Source: Candidatus Desulforudis audaxviator MP104C
GTDB lineage: Bacteria; Bacillota; Desulfotomaculia; Desulfotomaculales; Desulforudaceae
Direction: 5' to 3'
DNA length: 64,000 bases
Assembly (NCBI RefSeq): GCF_000018425.1
Contig: NC_010424.1
Location: 806,001-870,000 of the forward strand
In this document: one piece after another, positions 23,755 through 33,452 of the stretch
Layout of the letters: each line of letters starts with the position of its first letter
Position numbering within the stretch: position 1 is the stretch's first letter
The notes under the pieces: model-generated
The model's database searches: none
What the model saw: the letters and a program-made list of their open reading frames with translations, nothing else
Told to the model about the DNA's origin: nothing
Translations under genes and position numbers: made by a program

Positions 23755-26700
23755 CTACTTCAGCGGACCGATCTTGTCAGCTTCGATCGGCAACGAAGTC
23801 AGGTACATCATCGGTACGTGCGTATTAGTTACAAGCCTGTCATCGATGCGAGCCGAATCCGGCACGAATCCGACGATACCGTGCAGACCTGCAGGGTTGG
23901 CCCTTATCCAGTTAACCCGCCGGACATGCTTATCTAACTCATCCTTCGCTTCTCCTCGGAAGCGGCGGCAGATTTCGGCAACCTCAGCGACAGTCCGGGC
24001 AAGCTGCAAGCGCTTGCACTCAATGATCTGAATTTTTCCACTTGGCCTCCACGCCAAGACATCGACATCGCCGAGTTGGGCGGGACCACCCAATTCGGTC
24101 ATCTGTACGTTGGTACGCGTCTGCCATCCGTTCTCGCGAAAATGATCGGCAACGAACCGAGCAAATGCATGACCCCTCTCGCTGTTTACCCTCCCGATGT
24201 ACTGTTTCATCTCCTGCGAGGTGAAAAACTCTTTCGGCAGATGTCCTTTTTCTGACCTTTCCAGCAGGTATCCGACTCCAAGCCACAGCGAGCCGGCTCC
24301 GAAAAACACTTTGTCGTCGTCTTGCTCCCCAAAGACAAGAATAGGTCTGACCTTTGCAGAAAGCCTGCGACGGAATCGCCAGGGGTAAAGGTCCTGTTTT
24401 CTGAATCCCGGCGGCGGTTTGTCCCATGCCAGGCGATGAAAGATGCTGAAAGTACGGATGAATGCTTTGCTGGCATCGAGTGACAGGCCGCGGGCTTTAG
24501 TCAATCTCGTCTTGAGGTCGCCTAGCGTTGTCTCCACGACGACGCTGTCACGCTTGACCGCTAAATCCATGAGCTCCGCTAAACCGTCTACCGCTTCGTC
24601 CGGCGTTAAACCGAACTCAGTCCGAAATGCGCGAAAAAAATCGGCAGAAAATACCTCATCAGCGCTCGTTCGTTCGCCGGGGCGCTCATTTCGATACAAT
24701 TTACTATACTCCCCTGCCGCCGCTTCGAATTCTTCACGGAAGTAAGCGGTCAAAAACGGTTTGATGACGGTGTTATGGAACCCGCGATCGATGGTGTACT
24801 CGCCATTCGGATGTAAGTCGATTCGGGGTTCAATCAGGTCACTATTGACCGCGTCAGAGTCCGTCGCAACTTCGACTAGCAGTGCCGCTTTGGCCAATAG
24901 TTCATCCAGTCCCCACCGGGAGAGCTGGCGGCCACCTACCTTTGGACACTCACAGATAGCCATTTCCAGGATAGTGCGGGCCGCCAACGAAACATTGGTC
25001 CGATCCGATTCCCGCTTTTGCGCGACAGCGAAGACATCCTCCTCCGGCGCATACAAGGCAAGGACTGCCTGTGCGGTACGGCGCCAGTGGTCACGGTCCT
25101 GGATAACGGCTTCATGCACCCCGAGCGCTTCGCGGATCACCGACGCCCTATCGAGCTGTTGCAACAACTCCCGGAGCTGATTCCAGACCTTGTCTACGAC
25201 CCTGTGCAGGAATTCGTTGCACTCGACCTTCGACGTGATACTGGTACCAGGCCGAGCTACCGTACAACCTTCGGACAGTCTGAGCTTTGAAAAGACGAAG
25301 TCCTCATGAGCCAGAAAGATCGGCTTCTGGCCTTCCCGCGCCAGCAAGTGCTCAATGGGGTAATACGTATGAAAAAGATGGAGAACACGAATACCCGTGA
25401 TGCCGATCACCCTGTTCATTAGGTCATCAAGGGCGGTCTCGTCAACATCCCCTGTCACACCTTGATGCAGGCTGACAAGGCCTTTCGCCATGCCGCGCAG
25501 GACTAACCTCTCACCGGTATTCTCAGGCTGCTGGAAATGCATGAGGAAATGCGGTGGAAACTTAATCTCGGCGGTTCGCTGCTCGAGGTTGACCGTAACT
25601 TCAGGCTCACCGATCACCATGCCTGGCTTGCGTTCCGCATACGTCTCAGGTACCTCGACTTCGCTAAAGTTGAGGTGAATCTCCACCGCGCCGGACGGTG
25701 CCTCTGGGTATAGAGCCTCGACCTCGAACACCAACCTGTTGTACAAGCCAATGAACCCAGACCATATCTCATAGAGAAGGTGTTGGATCTGCTTGCCACC
25801 CTCCCTTGGTTCCACCAGAAGCCAACTAGGGCCGCGCGGGGTCTCCACCGCGCCTGCCAGCACGCCCGCGTGCAAATGACCCAGGCTTGCGTAAATAGGG
25901 CGACCCTGCATGGACTTGAAGTACGCGTCCCTGCCGAACCGCATAACAGGCGAATAGTCACCATCTTTTGTCTGGAGGACGTGACGGTCCATCAGGTTTC
26001 GCACTTCCTTCCGGACAGGCAGGACCATGTCATTACTAATAGCAACCATGGAGCGGTTATCAACGGGTAAGTCACGCGGCACAAGCTGGTAGTTCAGGCG
26101 ACGCCAGAAGCAATAGAAGTTGTAGTCACCGTTAATGTTCAGGAAGTGGACGCCTTCCCGCTCTGCCCATTCCTTCTGCTTGAGACATTTGAGGTACCGT
26201 GTAATTGGTCGATCGGGCTCGCCGGCCAGCATCAGAAGATCGGATATTCGAATAACCGACAAGCGCCACTGCTCCGGCCAATCCTTGAAGCCCAGAGCAA
26301 ACCCACGGCCGAGGCCGCCCATTACCAGCAGCGTCATCCCTTCCGCGAAATCGGGTGACGCCCGGCAATGATCGGCCACGTGGTTTAGGTATCTTTCCAA
26401 GCTGGCTCGGAGGGGTTCTGGGTATTCCATGAAGCTAGAAAGACCCTGCTCCTCCAGCCAATCAAGCCGATCATGAAGAAGGACCACATGGAGGTACTTG
26501 TTGATGTCGTACTTGAGCAACCAAGCGTGCAGTGAAGGCACCTTTCCGTCTGGTACCGGCGGCTCGAGAGAGTAAGCTTCCCCTTTTAACTCCCAGAGTC
26601 CTTCTTGCTCGACTTGGTACGCCTGCCGCTTGGCGAGCGCGTCTGCGAACGGCTGAAGGTACCCCATCCGCCTTAACTCAAATAGAACAAAGCGCCTGAT

Positions 26701-27438
26701 TGCAGGACTGACCGCGTGTGGCAAAGCAAGGACCAGTTCACCACTAAAGTCGACAAGAGGGCGTCTCTCCAGGGACGAGTGTCCGGTTAACTCCTCCGCG
26801 AGTACCTGCTTGTCTTCATCTCCCAGAATAAACGGCGTCAGTACCTCACGGTTGATACCGAGCGCATCGAGTTCGTTGTCAGTGAAGGTAATCGCGCGGG
26901 CCCGGTCTGCCACCCGGGTTGCCGGTGGCAATCTGACCGTACCTTTCGGGGCCGAAGGCTCGATGTGCCATCTCCGAAGGCCGACCCGTTCGGCAACGCA
27001 GTCGCTTAGTTTGAGCAATGCAAATGCGGGAAGCAACAGATCCCGGCATTTCTGTGGAGCTCTAGGGCTGCCCAGGGTATCGAGGACTACCTGAACGAAG
27101 TAATCATTTGATTCCCAGATACCTTCGAATACCCGCCGATTTCCTTTGGGTGTCTCGACACTGGTGACGAAGACATCTTCGACAGGATCCTCGAGCCTTG
27201 CAATCTCGGTGTTGCCGAGGTGCCTGTTCAGCCAGTGACCAATTTCAGTTAAGCCAGGTGTACAACGTCCGTGGCAGTGTGCCACGGCCAGGTGAACAAG
27301 GGTCTCTATACGGATTGTGTTGGCCTGTAGGGCAGGCACGGTCAGTAGGCCACCGAGTTGCGTGACAGTAGACTTTAGGTCGTACTTTCTAAGGGATGCT
27401 GCGATGCGTTTTAGCTCAGGAGCATTAAGTGGAACCAT
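23755..27438 (-). CDS. 1227-residue protein of unknown family with C-terminal PD-(D/E)XK nuclease
   Basis: I do not recognise the first 1000 residues. They are mixed helical/strand sequence without Walker motifs or membrane segments. The last 120 residues look like a restriction-endonuclease fold: ARFVADHFRENGWQ, then GDVDVLAW (catalytic Asp) and IQIIECKRLQL (Glu-x-Lys), as in Mrr/RecB-type nucleases. ATG at 27438 is preferred to the earlier ATG because AGGTGAGG precedes it. It is the last gene of a minus-strand set after DUF262 and DUF6602-like genes (115-153 base gap), beside a BREX locus, so a defence role is likely (inference). A large protein with an unassigned body and a nuclease tail suggests sensing plus DNA cutting. 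Confidence 0.75.
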   Translation of the reverse strand: MVPLNAPELKRIAASLRKYDLKSTVTQLGGLLTVPALQANTIRIETLVHLAVAHCHGRCTPGLTEIGHWLNRHLGNTEIARLEDPVEDVFVTSVETPKGNRRVFEGIWESNDYFVQVVLDTLGSPRAPQKCRDLLLPAFALLKLSDCVAERVGLRRWHIEPSAPKGTVRLPPATRVADRARAITFTDNELDALGINREVLTPFILGDEDKQVLAEELTGHSSLERRPLVDFSGELVLALPHAVSPAIRRFVLFELRRMGYLQPFADALAKRQAYQVEQEGLWELKGEAYSLEPPVPDGKVPSLHAWLLKYDINKYLHVVLLHDRLDWLEEQGLSSFMEYPEPLRASLERYLNHVADHCRASPDFAEGMTLLVMGGLGRGFALGFKDWPEQWRLSVIRISDLLMLAGEPDRPITRYLKCLKQKEWAEREGVHFLNINGDYNFYCFWRRLNYQLVPRDLPVDNRSMVAISNDMVLPVRKEVRNLMDRHVLQTKDGDYSPVMRFGRDAYFKSMQGRPIYASLGHLHAGVLAGAVETPRGPSWLLVEPREGGKQIQHLLYEIWSGFIGLYNRLVFEVEALYPEAPSGAVEIHLNFSEVEVPETYAERKPGMVIGEPEVTVNLEQRTAEIKFPPHFLMHFQQPENTGERLVLRGMAKGLVSLHQGVTGDVDETALDDLMNRVIGITGIRVLHLFHTYYPIEHLLAREGQKPIFLAHEDFVFSKLRLSEGCTVARPGTSITSKVECNEFLHRVVDKVWNQLRELLQQLDRASVIREALGVHEAVIQDRDHWRRTAQAVLALYAPEEDVFAVAQKRESDRTNVSLAARTILEMAICECPKVGGRQLSRWGLDELLAKAALLVEVATDSDAVNSDLIEPRIDLHPNGEYTIDRGFHNTVIKPFLTAYFREEFEAAAGEYSKLYRNERPGERTSADEVFSADFFRAFRTEFGLTPDEAVDGLAELMDLAVKRDSVVVETTLGDLKTRLTKARGLSLDASKAFIRTFSIFHRLAWDKPPPGFRKQDLYPWRFRRRLSAKVRPILVFGEQDDDKVFFGAGSLWLGVGYLLERSEKGHLPKEFFTSQEMKQYIGRVNSERGHAFARFVADHFRENGWQTRTNVQMTELGGPAQLGDVDVLAWRPSGKIQIIECKRLQLARTVAEVAEICRRFRGEAKDELDKHVRRVNWIRANPAGLHGIVGFVPDSARIDDRLVTNTHVPMMYLTSLPIEADKIGPLK

Positions 27439-27592
27439 CCCCTCACCTGCCGACGTCTTATGGTGACCAGAGAACACCCGGGCTGCGGAGGTATTCGAGC
27501 GATCCCTCAGTTACTCGGGCCTCATAGCGCTCGTGGTGAGCGCTGGGGCGAGCATCAGAGCCCCGGTCCGCTGCACTGCGGAGTTAGACGGG

Positions 27593-29161
27593 TCACTGCA
27601 TCAGCGCCTCCGCGGTACGCTTAAGCAGCTCGCTGCGTTCAGCGAGAAATTGCTGATAGTCATTGCTAAATAGAGATAGTGGGCAAAGCGCTCGTTGAAG
27701 GATTTCATCCACGACGGTCGGCATCCGTTCTCTGTAGGCGCTAGGCGCGTCACCTCCGAGAGTGGCATTGTCGGCCTTTGAGAGGAAGCAGAAGTTGGCC
27801 AGTACGCTGTGCTGATTGACGGGGACACCTACTCTGGTAAGAAAAGCCCGCGGATATAAATGGTGAAACTCGCTACGGTTATACTCCCGTAAAACTTTTT
27901 CCATCGCGACCTGCTGCCCGGAAACAAAGTTGAGCGGGCGCTGCTGCGCCAGAAGCAGGATGAACGTCGTCGTGTTAACGGTGTTCAGCCTGAACTCAGT
28001 GGACGTGAAGAAGTCGGGCTTCACGACAACGGGGAAATCGCCAAGGGTATTCGGCCGTCCCTCCTTGAGCATGGAGACAGCTTGAATGTCGTCACGCAGA
28101 TTTCGCAGGACACCACTGCTATAGCGGCGAGAAAAACACGACCGCCAAAACCAACGCACGAGGCGCGCGCGCTGTTCGTCTGTAACCTGTACAAACTGTT
28201 CCCCCGGGCTCGCAAAGAACACCGACAGTGGCACGAGGATGGTCGAGAACGGCAGATTCGCGACCGTCTGCACGTTGACGTTGATGCGAAGAAAGTCGAT
28301 GGCGCCCTTGACGCCGTTAACAATCTCCTTAAACCGGGTCCGCACATCCGCGCCGCGCAGTCTAATTAGGGCAGTTGGAGAGGCATCCCCTGCGAGAATC
28401 GCCGCGCAACATCTGAGAAGCAAGTTCGAGTCCTCACCGACTCCGGCGAAGCCGAACGGCTCAAGTTCGTCGCGCAGGTCCTCGAACGCACGCTGTAGCT
28501 CGAAATCTTCGCTCCAGGTCCAAGCCGTTAGCAACTGAAGCGTATCAAGCGGCACGCCCATCCGGTTGATGCGCTCGAAGACAATCGCAACCTTTGCTCG
28601 ATCCTCGGTCGTAAGAAGCTGGTAGGGGATCCGTGCCTCCTTAAATCGGGCTTGCATGTCGTCGATGCGAACCAGGTCTTGGTCGCCAAACCTCTCGGTC
28701 GTGCGTCGATACTCAACGGGCCGGAAAAGCGTGTCCAAGGGAAAGTGACGCCGAGAGTCAACTTGCTCGGGCCGCAGGGCCACAAACTGCGACTCCTGCG
28801 CGTCCGGATCCGCCGATAGATCAAAATACACGTTTGCCCACTCGACGGTGGGATCGGGCCGGATCTCAGTCTGGAAAACGCCAAAGATAGATGTGATCCG
28901 TTGCTGACCGTCCAGGACGTAGTCGATCGGGTAATCAGGATCACGCTCGGGAAGGGGGAATGGGCCAAGTTGTTTTTCGTGCCGTAACTGTTCGCGCGTG
29001 CGCCAGAGCAAGAGCGATCCGAAGGGATAGCCTTTGTAGATGCTGTCCATGAGGAAGGCGACCTTTTCGGGGTCCCAGACGAAACCACGTTGAAACGCCG
29101 GGATGCGAATCTGGCCGCGGAGCACGAGATCGAGAATCTCGCGGATCGTCAGGTCGGCCAC
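27593..29161 (-). CDS. DUF262/DUF1524 protein, GmrSD-like restriction family
   Basis: A 522-residue protein with the DUF262 domain in its first half: IREILDLVLRGQIRIPAFQRGFVW, then YVLDGQQRITSIFG with the DGQQR nucleotide-binding motif, and FERINRMGVPLD. The C-terminal half ends in a DUF1524-like HNH segment (EFHHLYPRAFL, then LANFCFLSKADN). DUF262 and DUF1524 together form GmrSD and related Type IV restriction enzymes that use NTP hydrolysis to cut modified phage DNA. In the HNH block the first catalytic position is His-His, close to the canonical (D/E)HxxP. GTG at 29161 is chosen for its GGAGGGA site; an upstream TTG adds 21 residues. Middle gene of the minus-strand cassette. Confidence 0.85.
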   Translation of the reverse strand: MADLTIREILDLVLRGQIRIPAFQRGFVWDPEKVAFLMDSIYKGYPFGSLLLWRTREQLRHEKQLGPFPLPERDPDYPIDYVLDGQQRITSIFGVFQTEIRPDPTVEWANVYFDLSADPDAQESQFVALRPEQVDSRRHFPLDTLFRPVEYRRTTERFGDQDLVRIDDMQARFKEARIPYQLLTTEDRAKVAIVFERINRMGVPLDTLQLLTAWTWSEDFELQRAFEDLRDELEPFGFAGVGEDSNLLLRCCAAILAGDASPTALIRLRGADVRTRFKEIVNGVKGAIDFLRINVNVQTVANLPFSTILVPLSVFFASPGEQFVQVTDEQRARLVRWFWRSCFSRRYSSGVLRNLRDDIQAVSMLKEGRPNTLGDFPVVVKPDFFTSTEFRLNTVNTTTFILLLAQQRPLNFVSGQQVAMEKVLREYNRSEFHHLYPRAFLTRVGVPVNQHSVLANFCFLSKADNATLGGDAPSAYRERMPTVVDEILQRALCPLSLFSNDYQQFLAERSELLKRTAEALMQ

Positions 29162-29257
29162 GGCATATCCCTCCAAATTATTAGTCGATATGTGCCTAAC
29201 ATCGGCTTCAGCTGCGCGCTTCAACCCGTCGGCTGCAAGACAGGGTTAGCCCCACAA

Positions 29258-29925
29258 TCAAATCGCATAGTCTAGAAGGTTCGTAGACACTGCCTTTAGG
29301 AAACTGGTTGCTTGATGAAGGCAAGTCATGAGACCCCAAAGCGCCCATGGGCCCGTCGCTTTAGTTCCTCCGAATTGTGCGGAGGAGGCAAATATCCCTG
29401 GATCTATAACCAAGATTCCTCTTATCTCGGGTGTGTTGTTAAGGTGCTGTTCTACAGTCGATAGCTGCTGCCAGCCCGTGGAGCCTACGACGAAGAACGG
29501 AATATTTTTAAGGAATGGCCCCATCCACATTGTGGCATCGTAAGACCGGACCAGCGGGAACAGTTGCTTTGACGTTAAGACAGCTTCGTCCCATTGGGCC
29601 GCCACATTGGACTTTACCTCGATAACTGCTGCGACAGTTTCCGCAAGGAAAAGGCAGGATGTGGCGCCTCCCACAATGGGCAGGCTTGGACCAAAAGGAA
29701 ATTCAATAACTACACTGAGCTGGCCACTTTTCCGTCCTTGTCCGTCGCCTCGCCAGTGCCGAAACGAAAAGTATTAGGTAGTACTTGCGCCAGAAAGTTG
29801 TCGATGAACTGCTGTCGCTCAAACCCTTTGGCGGCTGACGACATGCTCGAACTGGCTCTAAATCCTGCAATTAGCTGCTCTTGAATACCAGTAAGACGCT
29901 GGAGAACGTGAACGTTCTGAGCCAT
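29258..29925 (-). pseudogene. DUF6602-like nuclease-fold protein, frameshifted
   Basis: Two frames join to one protein of about 222 residues. The first (29925-29713) covers QQFIDNFLAQVLPNTFRFGTGE; after the loss of one base in an A-run near 29727 the second continues SGQLSVVIEFPFGPSLP and ETVAAVIEVKSNVAAQWDEA. The pattern SGQL(D)...AAVIEVKS is that of DUF6602, which has a PD-(D/E)XK-like core; here the Asp is Ser. A homopolymer deletion may be a sequencing error, but the changed Asp argues for decay. It is the first gene of the minus-strand set, downstream of a promoter-like sequence. Confidence 0.62.
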
Positions 29926-29981
29926 TAGTTCTTTGGTTGGTTAACATTTCCTGTCAAATAAGATTTTTCTGTCGATCGCAT

Positions 29982-30008
29982 ATTATAACTAACGAGAGTG
30001 GCTGTCAA
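29982..30008 (-). promoter_or_regulatory. Promoter of the minus-strand defence-like cassette
   Basis: On the minus strand TTGACA (30008-30003) and TATAAT (29987-29982) are both perfect boxes, 15 bases apart, which is slightly short. They lie some 57 bases before the first gene of the set. The rest of 29926-30245 shows nothing I can name. Confidence 0.6.
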
Positions 30009-30245
30009 GTTTTTCTCCTCCTCCGAAAATAGACTTTAAGCGGCAGTGTTTTCCAAGTTTTGCAGTTCGATCCGAAAGTCGATAGCCTCGAGCCGTTTCT
30101 TCAGTCTTCTAAATGGGCTCACGGCACCAGTGAGTAACCGACCTACTTGCGCTGACGCAATTCACGATTCAATATAGCACAAACCCTGTTTTCATCCCCG
30201 GTGGCGACGATTAGCCGTCGTGACAGACTTCTATAGTGAAGCAAG

Positions 30246-30280
30246 GCCGGGTATGCGCGTACCCGGCTTTTATTTTTTTT
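30246..30280 (+). terminator. Leader hairpin with T-tract before the radical SAM fragment
   Basis: A 9- to 10-bp stem (GCCGGGTA/TACCCGGC, 30246-30267) is followed by TTTTATTTTTTTT. It is almost the same sequence as the hairpin at 53700-53719 and stands in the leader of the next frame rather than behind a gene on the same strand. Confidence 0.75.
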
Positions 30281-30316
30281 AGAGATATGGGGGAGAGCGA
30301 GGGGACAGTGAACTGT

Positions 30317-30547
30317 ATGTCCATCAAGATGTTGCCTTATCGGGGGCGAATTGCCGGCGAAGTCCGTCCGGCGTATTTTTTGAAGGCTTTTGGGTGGAAA
30401 GTGCCATCTATGCGTATTTTTTCTTTCGGCAGGTGCAACTTTGCCTGTCCGTATTGCAAGCGGAACGGGCAGTGGGTTGCACCCGACGGCAGCATTTATA
30501 CTGCTGTCGATGTAGATGATGTAGATAAGGTTGGGCTGACCAGATAG
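30317..30547 (+). pseudogene. Radical SAM protein, N-terminal fragment
   Basis: A 76-residue frame starting MSIKMLPYRGRIAGEVRP and containing FSFGRCNFACPYCKRNG, the CxxxCxxC cluster motif of radical SAM enzymes, preceded by a segment typical of activating-enzyme types. The frame stops after VDVDDVDKV, before the rest of the barrel, so the gene is cut short. The 547 bases between its stop and brxP (30548-31094) contain no convincing gene; short homology-like stretches suggest more decay. Confidence 0.7.
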
Positions 30548-31094
30548 CTTATAGATCGCCCGACCTGATTTTGGTGGAGGGGGCCCCGTACTGGGTGTCC
30601 TTCTGCTTGGTTTGCCCTTACATGCGCTTTTACCGTTAGGAAAACCATCCTTGCCCGGTGTACTTGCGGGAAGATCCGGGAAATTGGCGGACTGTGGGAA
30701 TTTTGGTTTGGAGCGGCAGGAAAAAGGGCGAAATTGGTGAAAAATAAAGTATTCGATGGAAACTACCTGGTAAGAGCTGGAACAGTAGGTGTAATTATGG
30801 AGTTAACCTACCGTAACAGCTCGAGAAGCGCTTGGGGCGGGTGCGGAATAGTGGTGTACCTCTATTTGCGCTGGTTGAGCTGAGTCTCAGCGGGTAGATA
30901 GTGGCGACGTCGGAATGGTTATTTGATGCGCTCGAAGCTTAGTGAATCGCGAAAAGGTTCGACCGGCAAAGGTCCTCTTGCTTATACAGGAAACAGCCTC
31001 TTAACGGCTTATGGTCTAGGTTTGCTGGCAGCAATGTTGGCAGCAGAGTGCCTGATTTAAAGTCAGGATAACAGGTGAATCCGTCGGGAGGCGT

Positions 31095-33452
31095 GTGGCT
31101 ACAATTCACCTGATTAGTAATTTGACGGGGGATGAAGGTGCTGTGTATGACGTTTCCTGGGATATCGAGACCGGAGGAATATTATTGAAAGACGAAGCAG
31201 CAGAGAGCATTCCCGGCGCGGTTCGACCTGTTTTTCACGAAGAATTGGATCTTTTGGGTCTCCAGAATTATTGGAAGTATGAGCCGCATATGGTGCCTCT
31301 TCTATGGGCTGTGGGACGCCGTTACTATTACCGAGGGCAGTTTGTGGCGGAGGCGATTGGTGGCAGCTTTTTCGAGCGCCCGCGCATGCATGTTCAGGCT
31401 GAGGGATTGGCACTTGAGCCGGTAGATCTGTCCGGGATGTTAGAGAGGAACGACTCTATCCTTAGGGACATGGTGCACGCGACGCTGGATTGCATAAAAG
31501 CGGTCCATGAGCGGTATCGCGACCGCGTGGATACAGTAGCGGTGGCTTTTAGCGGGGGCAAGGATTCCCTGGTGCTGCTCGACCTTGTGCAGCGGGTGTT
31601 GCCGCCGGATGAATTCGTGGTGGTCTTCAACGACACTACGATGGAGCTTTCCGCAACTTACGAAGCAGTAGAAGCGGCCAAAAAACGGTGGGGAAAGTTG
31701 CGGTTTTTCACCGCGCGCGCCCCGCGCCCGGCGCGAGAGACCTGGCAAGAATTCGGTCCGCCGAGTCGTTTACACCGGTGGTGCTGCACGGTGCACAAGT
31801 CTGCTCCCACCCTGCGCCTGCTGAGAGAGATGTGCGGGAGACCAGCGGTGAGAGCTCTGATATACGACGGGAACCGAAGAGAAGAAAGCCCAGCACGCGC
31901 CGCCTACCCGGCGGTTTCCGAAGGGAAGAAGCATCCCGGCCAAATTAATGTCAGCCCGCTGCTGAATTGGGGCCTTACAGAAGTTCATCTTTATCTGATG
32001 TGTCGGGATCTTCTATTGAACAGGGCGTACAGGTGGGGCGTGGTCCGCGTCGGCTGCGCGGTTTGCCCCTTTGCTTCGCAGTGGAGTAACTTCGTCTGCG
32101 GGTTCTGTTTTCGGGAAGATGCGCTTATTTTCTTAGAGTTGCTGGAGAGCTATGCAAGAAAAAAGGGGATAAGCAGCGAGGTGGGTAGACGGCGATTCAT
32201 CGCTGAGCGCTCCTGGGCAAGCCGGGCCGGTGGGCGTGAAATGGCGGCACGGGCCAGGGTTTTTCTGGAGGAGCAAGACGGTCAGGTTGTTTTCCTGCTG
32301 CGGCGCCCCCGTGAGGATTGGTTGGAATGGGCAAAGGCCTTAGGCTCCGTAGAACTTGAAGCACCAGGGCGGGGGGTAATAACGAACAGCTTCGGTTCTT
32401 TCCCTTTTCGTCTCCGGGACTATGAAAAGGGGCTCGCAGTCACCATCACCCGCGTGGCGGGTACTGACCCCATTTTCAAGAGTCGGTTGCGGGCGGTGGC
32501 CAACAAGGCGGCCTACTGTGTCGGCTGTAGAAGTTGTGAGGTGGAATGCCCCACAGGGGCGCTCCGTGTGGACAAAAAGGTGGCAATCAACGCCGTGCGG
32601 TGCAGCCATTGCGGGCGGTGTCTCTCTTTTGTAGAGAAGAGTTGCCTGGCGGCGAAGTCACTCTCTGTAACTGGGAGCGGTGATCGCGTGAAAGGTTTGA
32701 ACAGATATCAGGAGTTTGGTATGAGAAAGCAGTGGCTTGCGGAATACCTTAGGAATCCACAGAGCTGGTGGGTAGAGAATACGCTGGGCAATCGCCAACT
32801 GGAGGCCATGCGTGTCTGGTTGCGGGAGGCAGAACTTGCCGAGAATCAGAGCCTGGGGCTTACCCCGCTGGGAGACCGGCTGCAGCAGTTGGGGGCCGAC
32901 CACTTGCTCACGTGGGCGGTGGTTTGGACCAACCTGGCCCACAACTCCGCCCTGGTGAACTGGTACGTGCAGGAGGTAGGCTGGGGCATCAGGTGGACCA
33001 AGCGGGGGCTTGTTTCGCTGATGTCGGAGGACCTAAGCCAGCGCACACGGGAAAACGCAGTCGACGCACTTGTCGGTCTCCTTACCCACACGCCGTTGGG
33101 CGAACAACTCGGGCTTGGCTGCGCGGAGAGGAAGGGGAGGGTGATCCAGGCGGTGACCAAACACGGCTGGGCCGACCCCCATCCCGTGGCTTTACTTTAT
33201 GCGCTCTACCGCCTTGCGGAGAAGTTAACACGTTACAACTTTACTCTTAGTGAACTGTTTGAAGAAAAAATTGAAAGCCCCTTTCTTCTCTTCGGTGTCG
33301 GCCGGGAACTGCTGACGCGGTATCTGCAGGGCCTTTCGGTGAACCGGCCGGATTGGATCCGTGTAGAAGCCGTCCGGGATCTGGACAATGTTTACCTCGA
33401 AGAGGGGCGGCGGGCTTTCGAGGTGCTCGACCTTGTACTGGCGAGGACATAG
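31095..33452 (+). CDS. brxP: BrxP: PAPS-reductase-like protein of type 4 BREX
   Basis: A 785-residue protein joining a PP-loop sulfotransfer-type domain (SGGKDSLVLLDLV at about residue 153; RWCCTVHK about 229; GCAVCPF about 317), a two-cluster ferredoxin domain (CVGCRSCEVECP about 474; CSHCGRC about 500), and a C-terminal DUF4007 domain (about 535-785). DUF4007 and this PP-loop type are linked with DNA phosphorothioation (DndC-like). In type 4 BREX this gene replaces the methylase, and it is thought to mark host DNA with sulfur (family knowledge; the chemistry is inferred). GTG start after CGGGAGGCG. First gene of the BREX operon; a degraded duplicate of its last domain follows. Confidence 0.85.
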   Translation: MATIHLISNLTGDEGAVYDVSWDIETGGILLKDEAAESIPGAVRPVFHEELDLLGLQNYWKYEPHMVPLLWAVGRRYYYRGQFVAEAIGGSFFERPRMHVQAEGLALEPVDLSGMLERNDSILRDMVHATLDCIKAVHERYRDRVDTVAVAFSGGKDSLVLLDLVQRVLPPDEFVVVFNDTTMELSATYEAVEAAKKRWGKLRFFTARAPRPARETWQEFGPPSRLHRWCCTVHKSAPTLRLLREMCGRPAVRALIYDGNRREESPARAAYPAVSEGKKHPGQINVSPLLNWGLTEVHLYLMCRDLLLNRAYRWGVVRVGCAVCPFASQWSNFVCGFCFREDALIFLELLESYARKKGISSEVGRRRFIAERSWASRAGGREMAARARVFLEEQDGQVVFLLRRPREDWLEWAKALGSVELEAPGRGVITNSFGSFPFRLRDYEKGLAVTITRVAGTDPIFKSRLRAVANKAAYCVGCRSCEVECPTGALRVDKKVAINAVRCSHCGRCLSFVEKSCLAAKSLSVTGSGDRVKGLNRYQEFGMRKQWLAEYLRNPQSWWVENTLGNRQLEAMRVWLREAELAENQSLGLTPLGDRLQQLGADHLLTWAVVWTNLAHNSALVNWYVQEVGWGIRWTKRGLVSLMSEDLSQRTRENAVDALVGLLTHTPLGEQLGLGCAERKGRVIQAVTKHGWADPHPVALLYALYRLAEKLTRYNFTLSELFEEKIESPFLLFGVGRELLTRYLQGLSVNRPDWIRVEAVRDLDNVYLEEGRRAFEVLDLVLART

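Noticed and set aside
31020-31090. A tRNA-Leu-like stretch (CCTGA-TTTAAAG-TCAGG anticodon-like stem and a TTGGCAG D-loop-like piece)
   Set aside because: No acceptor stem, T-arm consensus or CCA could be fitted around it, so it is at most a relic and probably chance.
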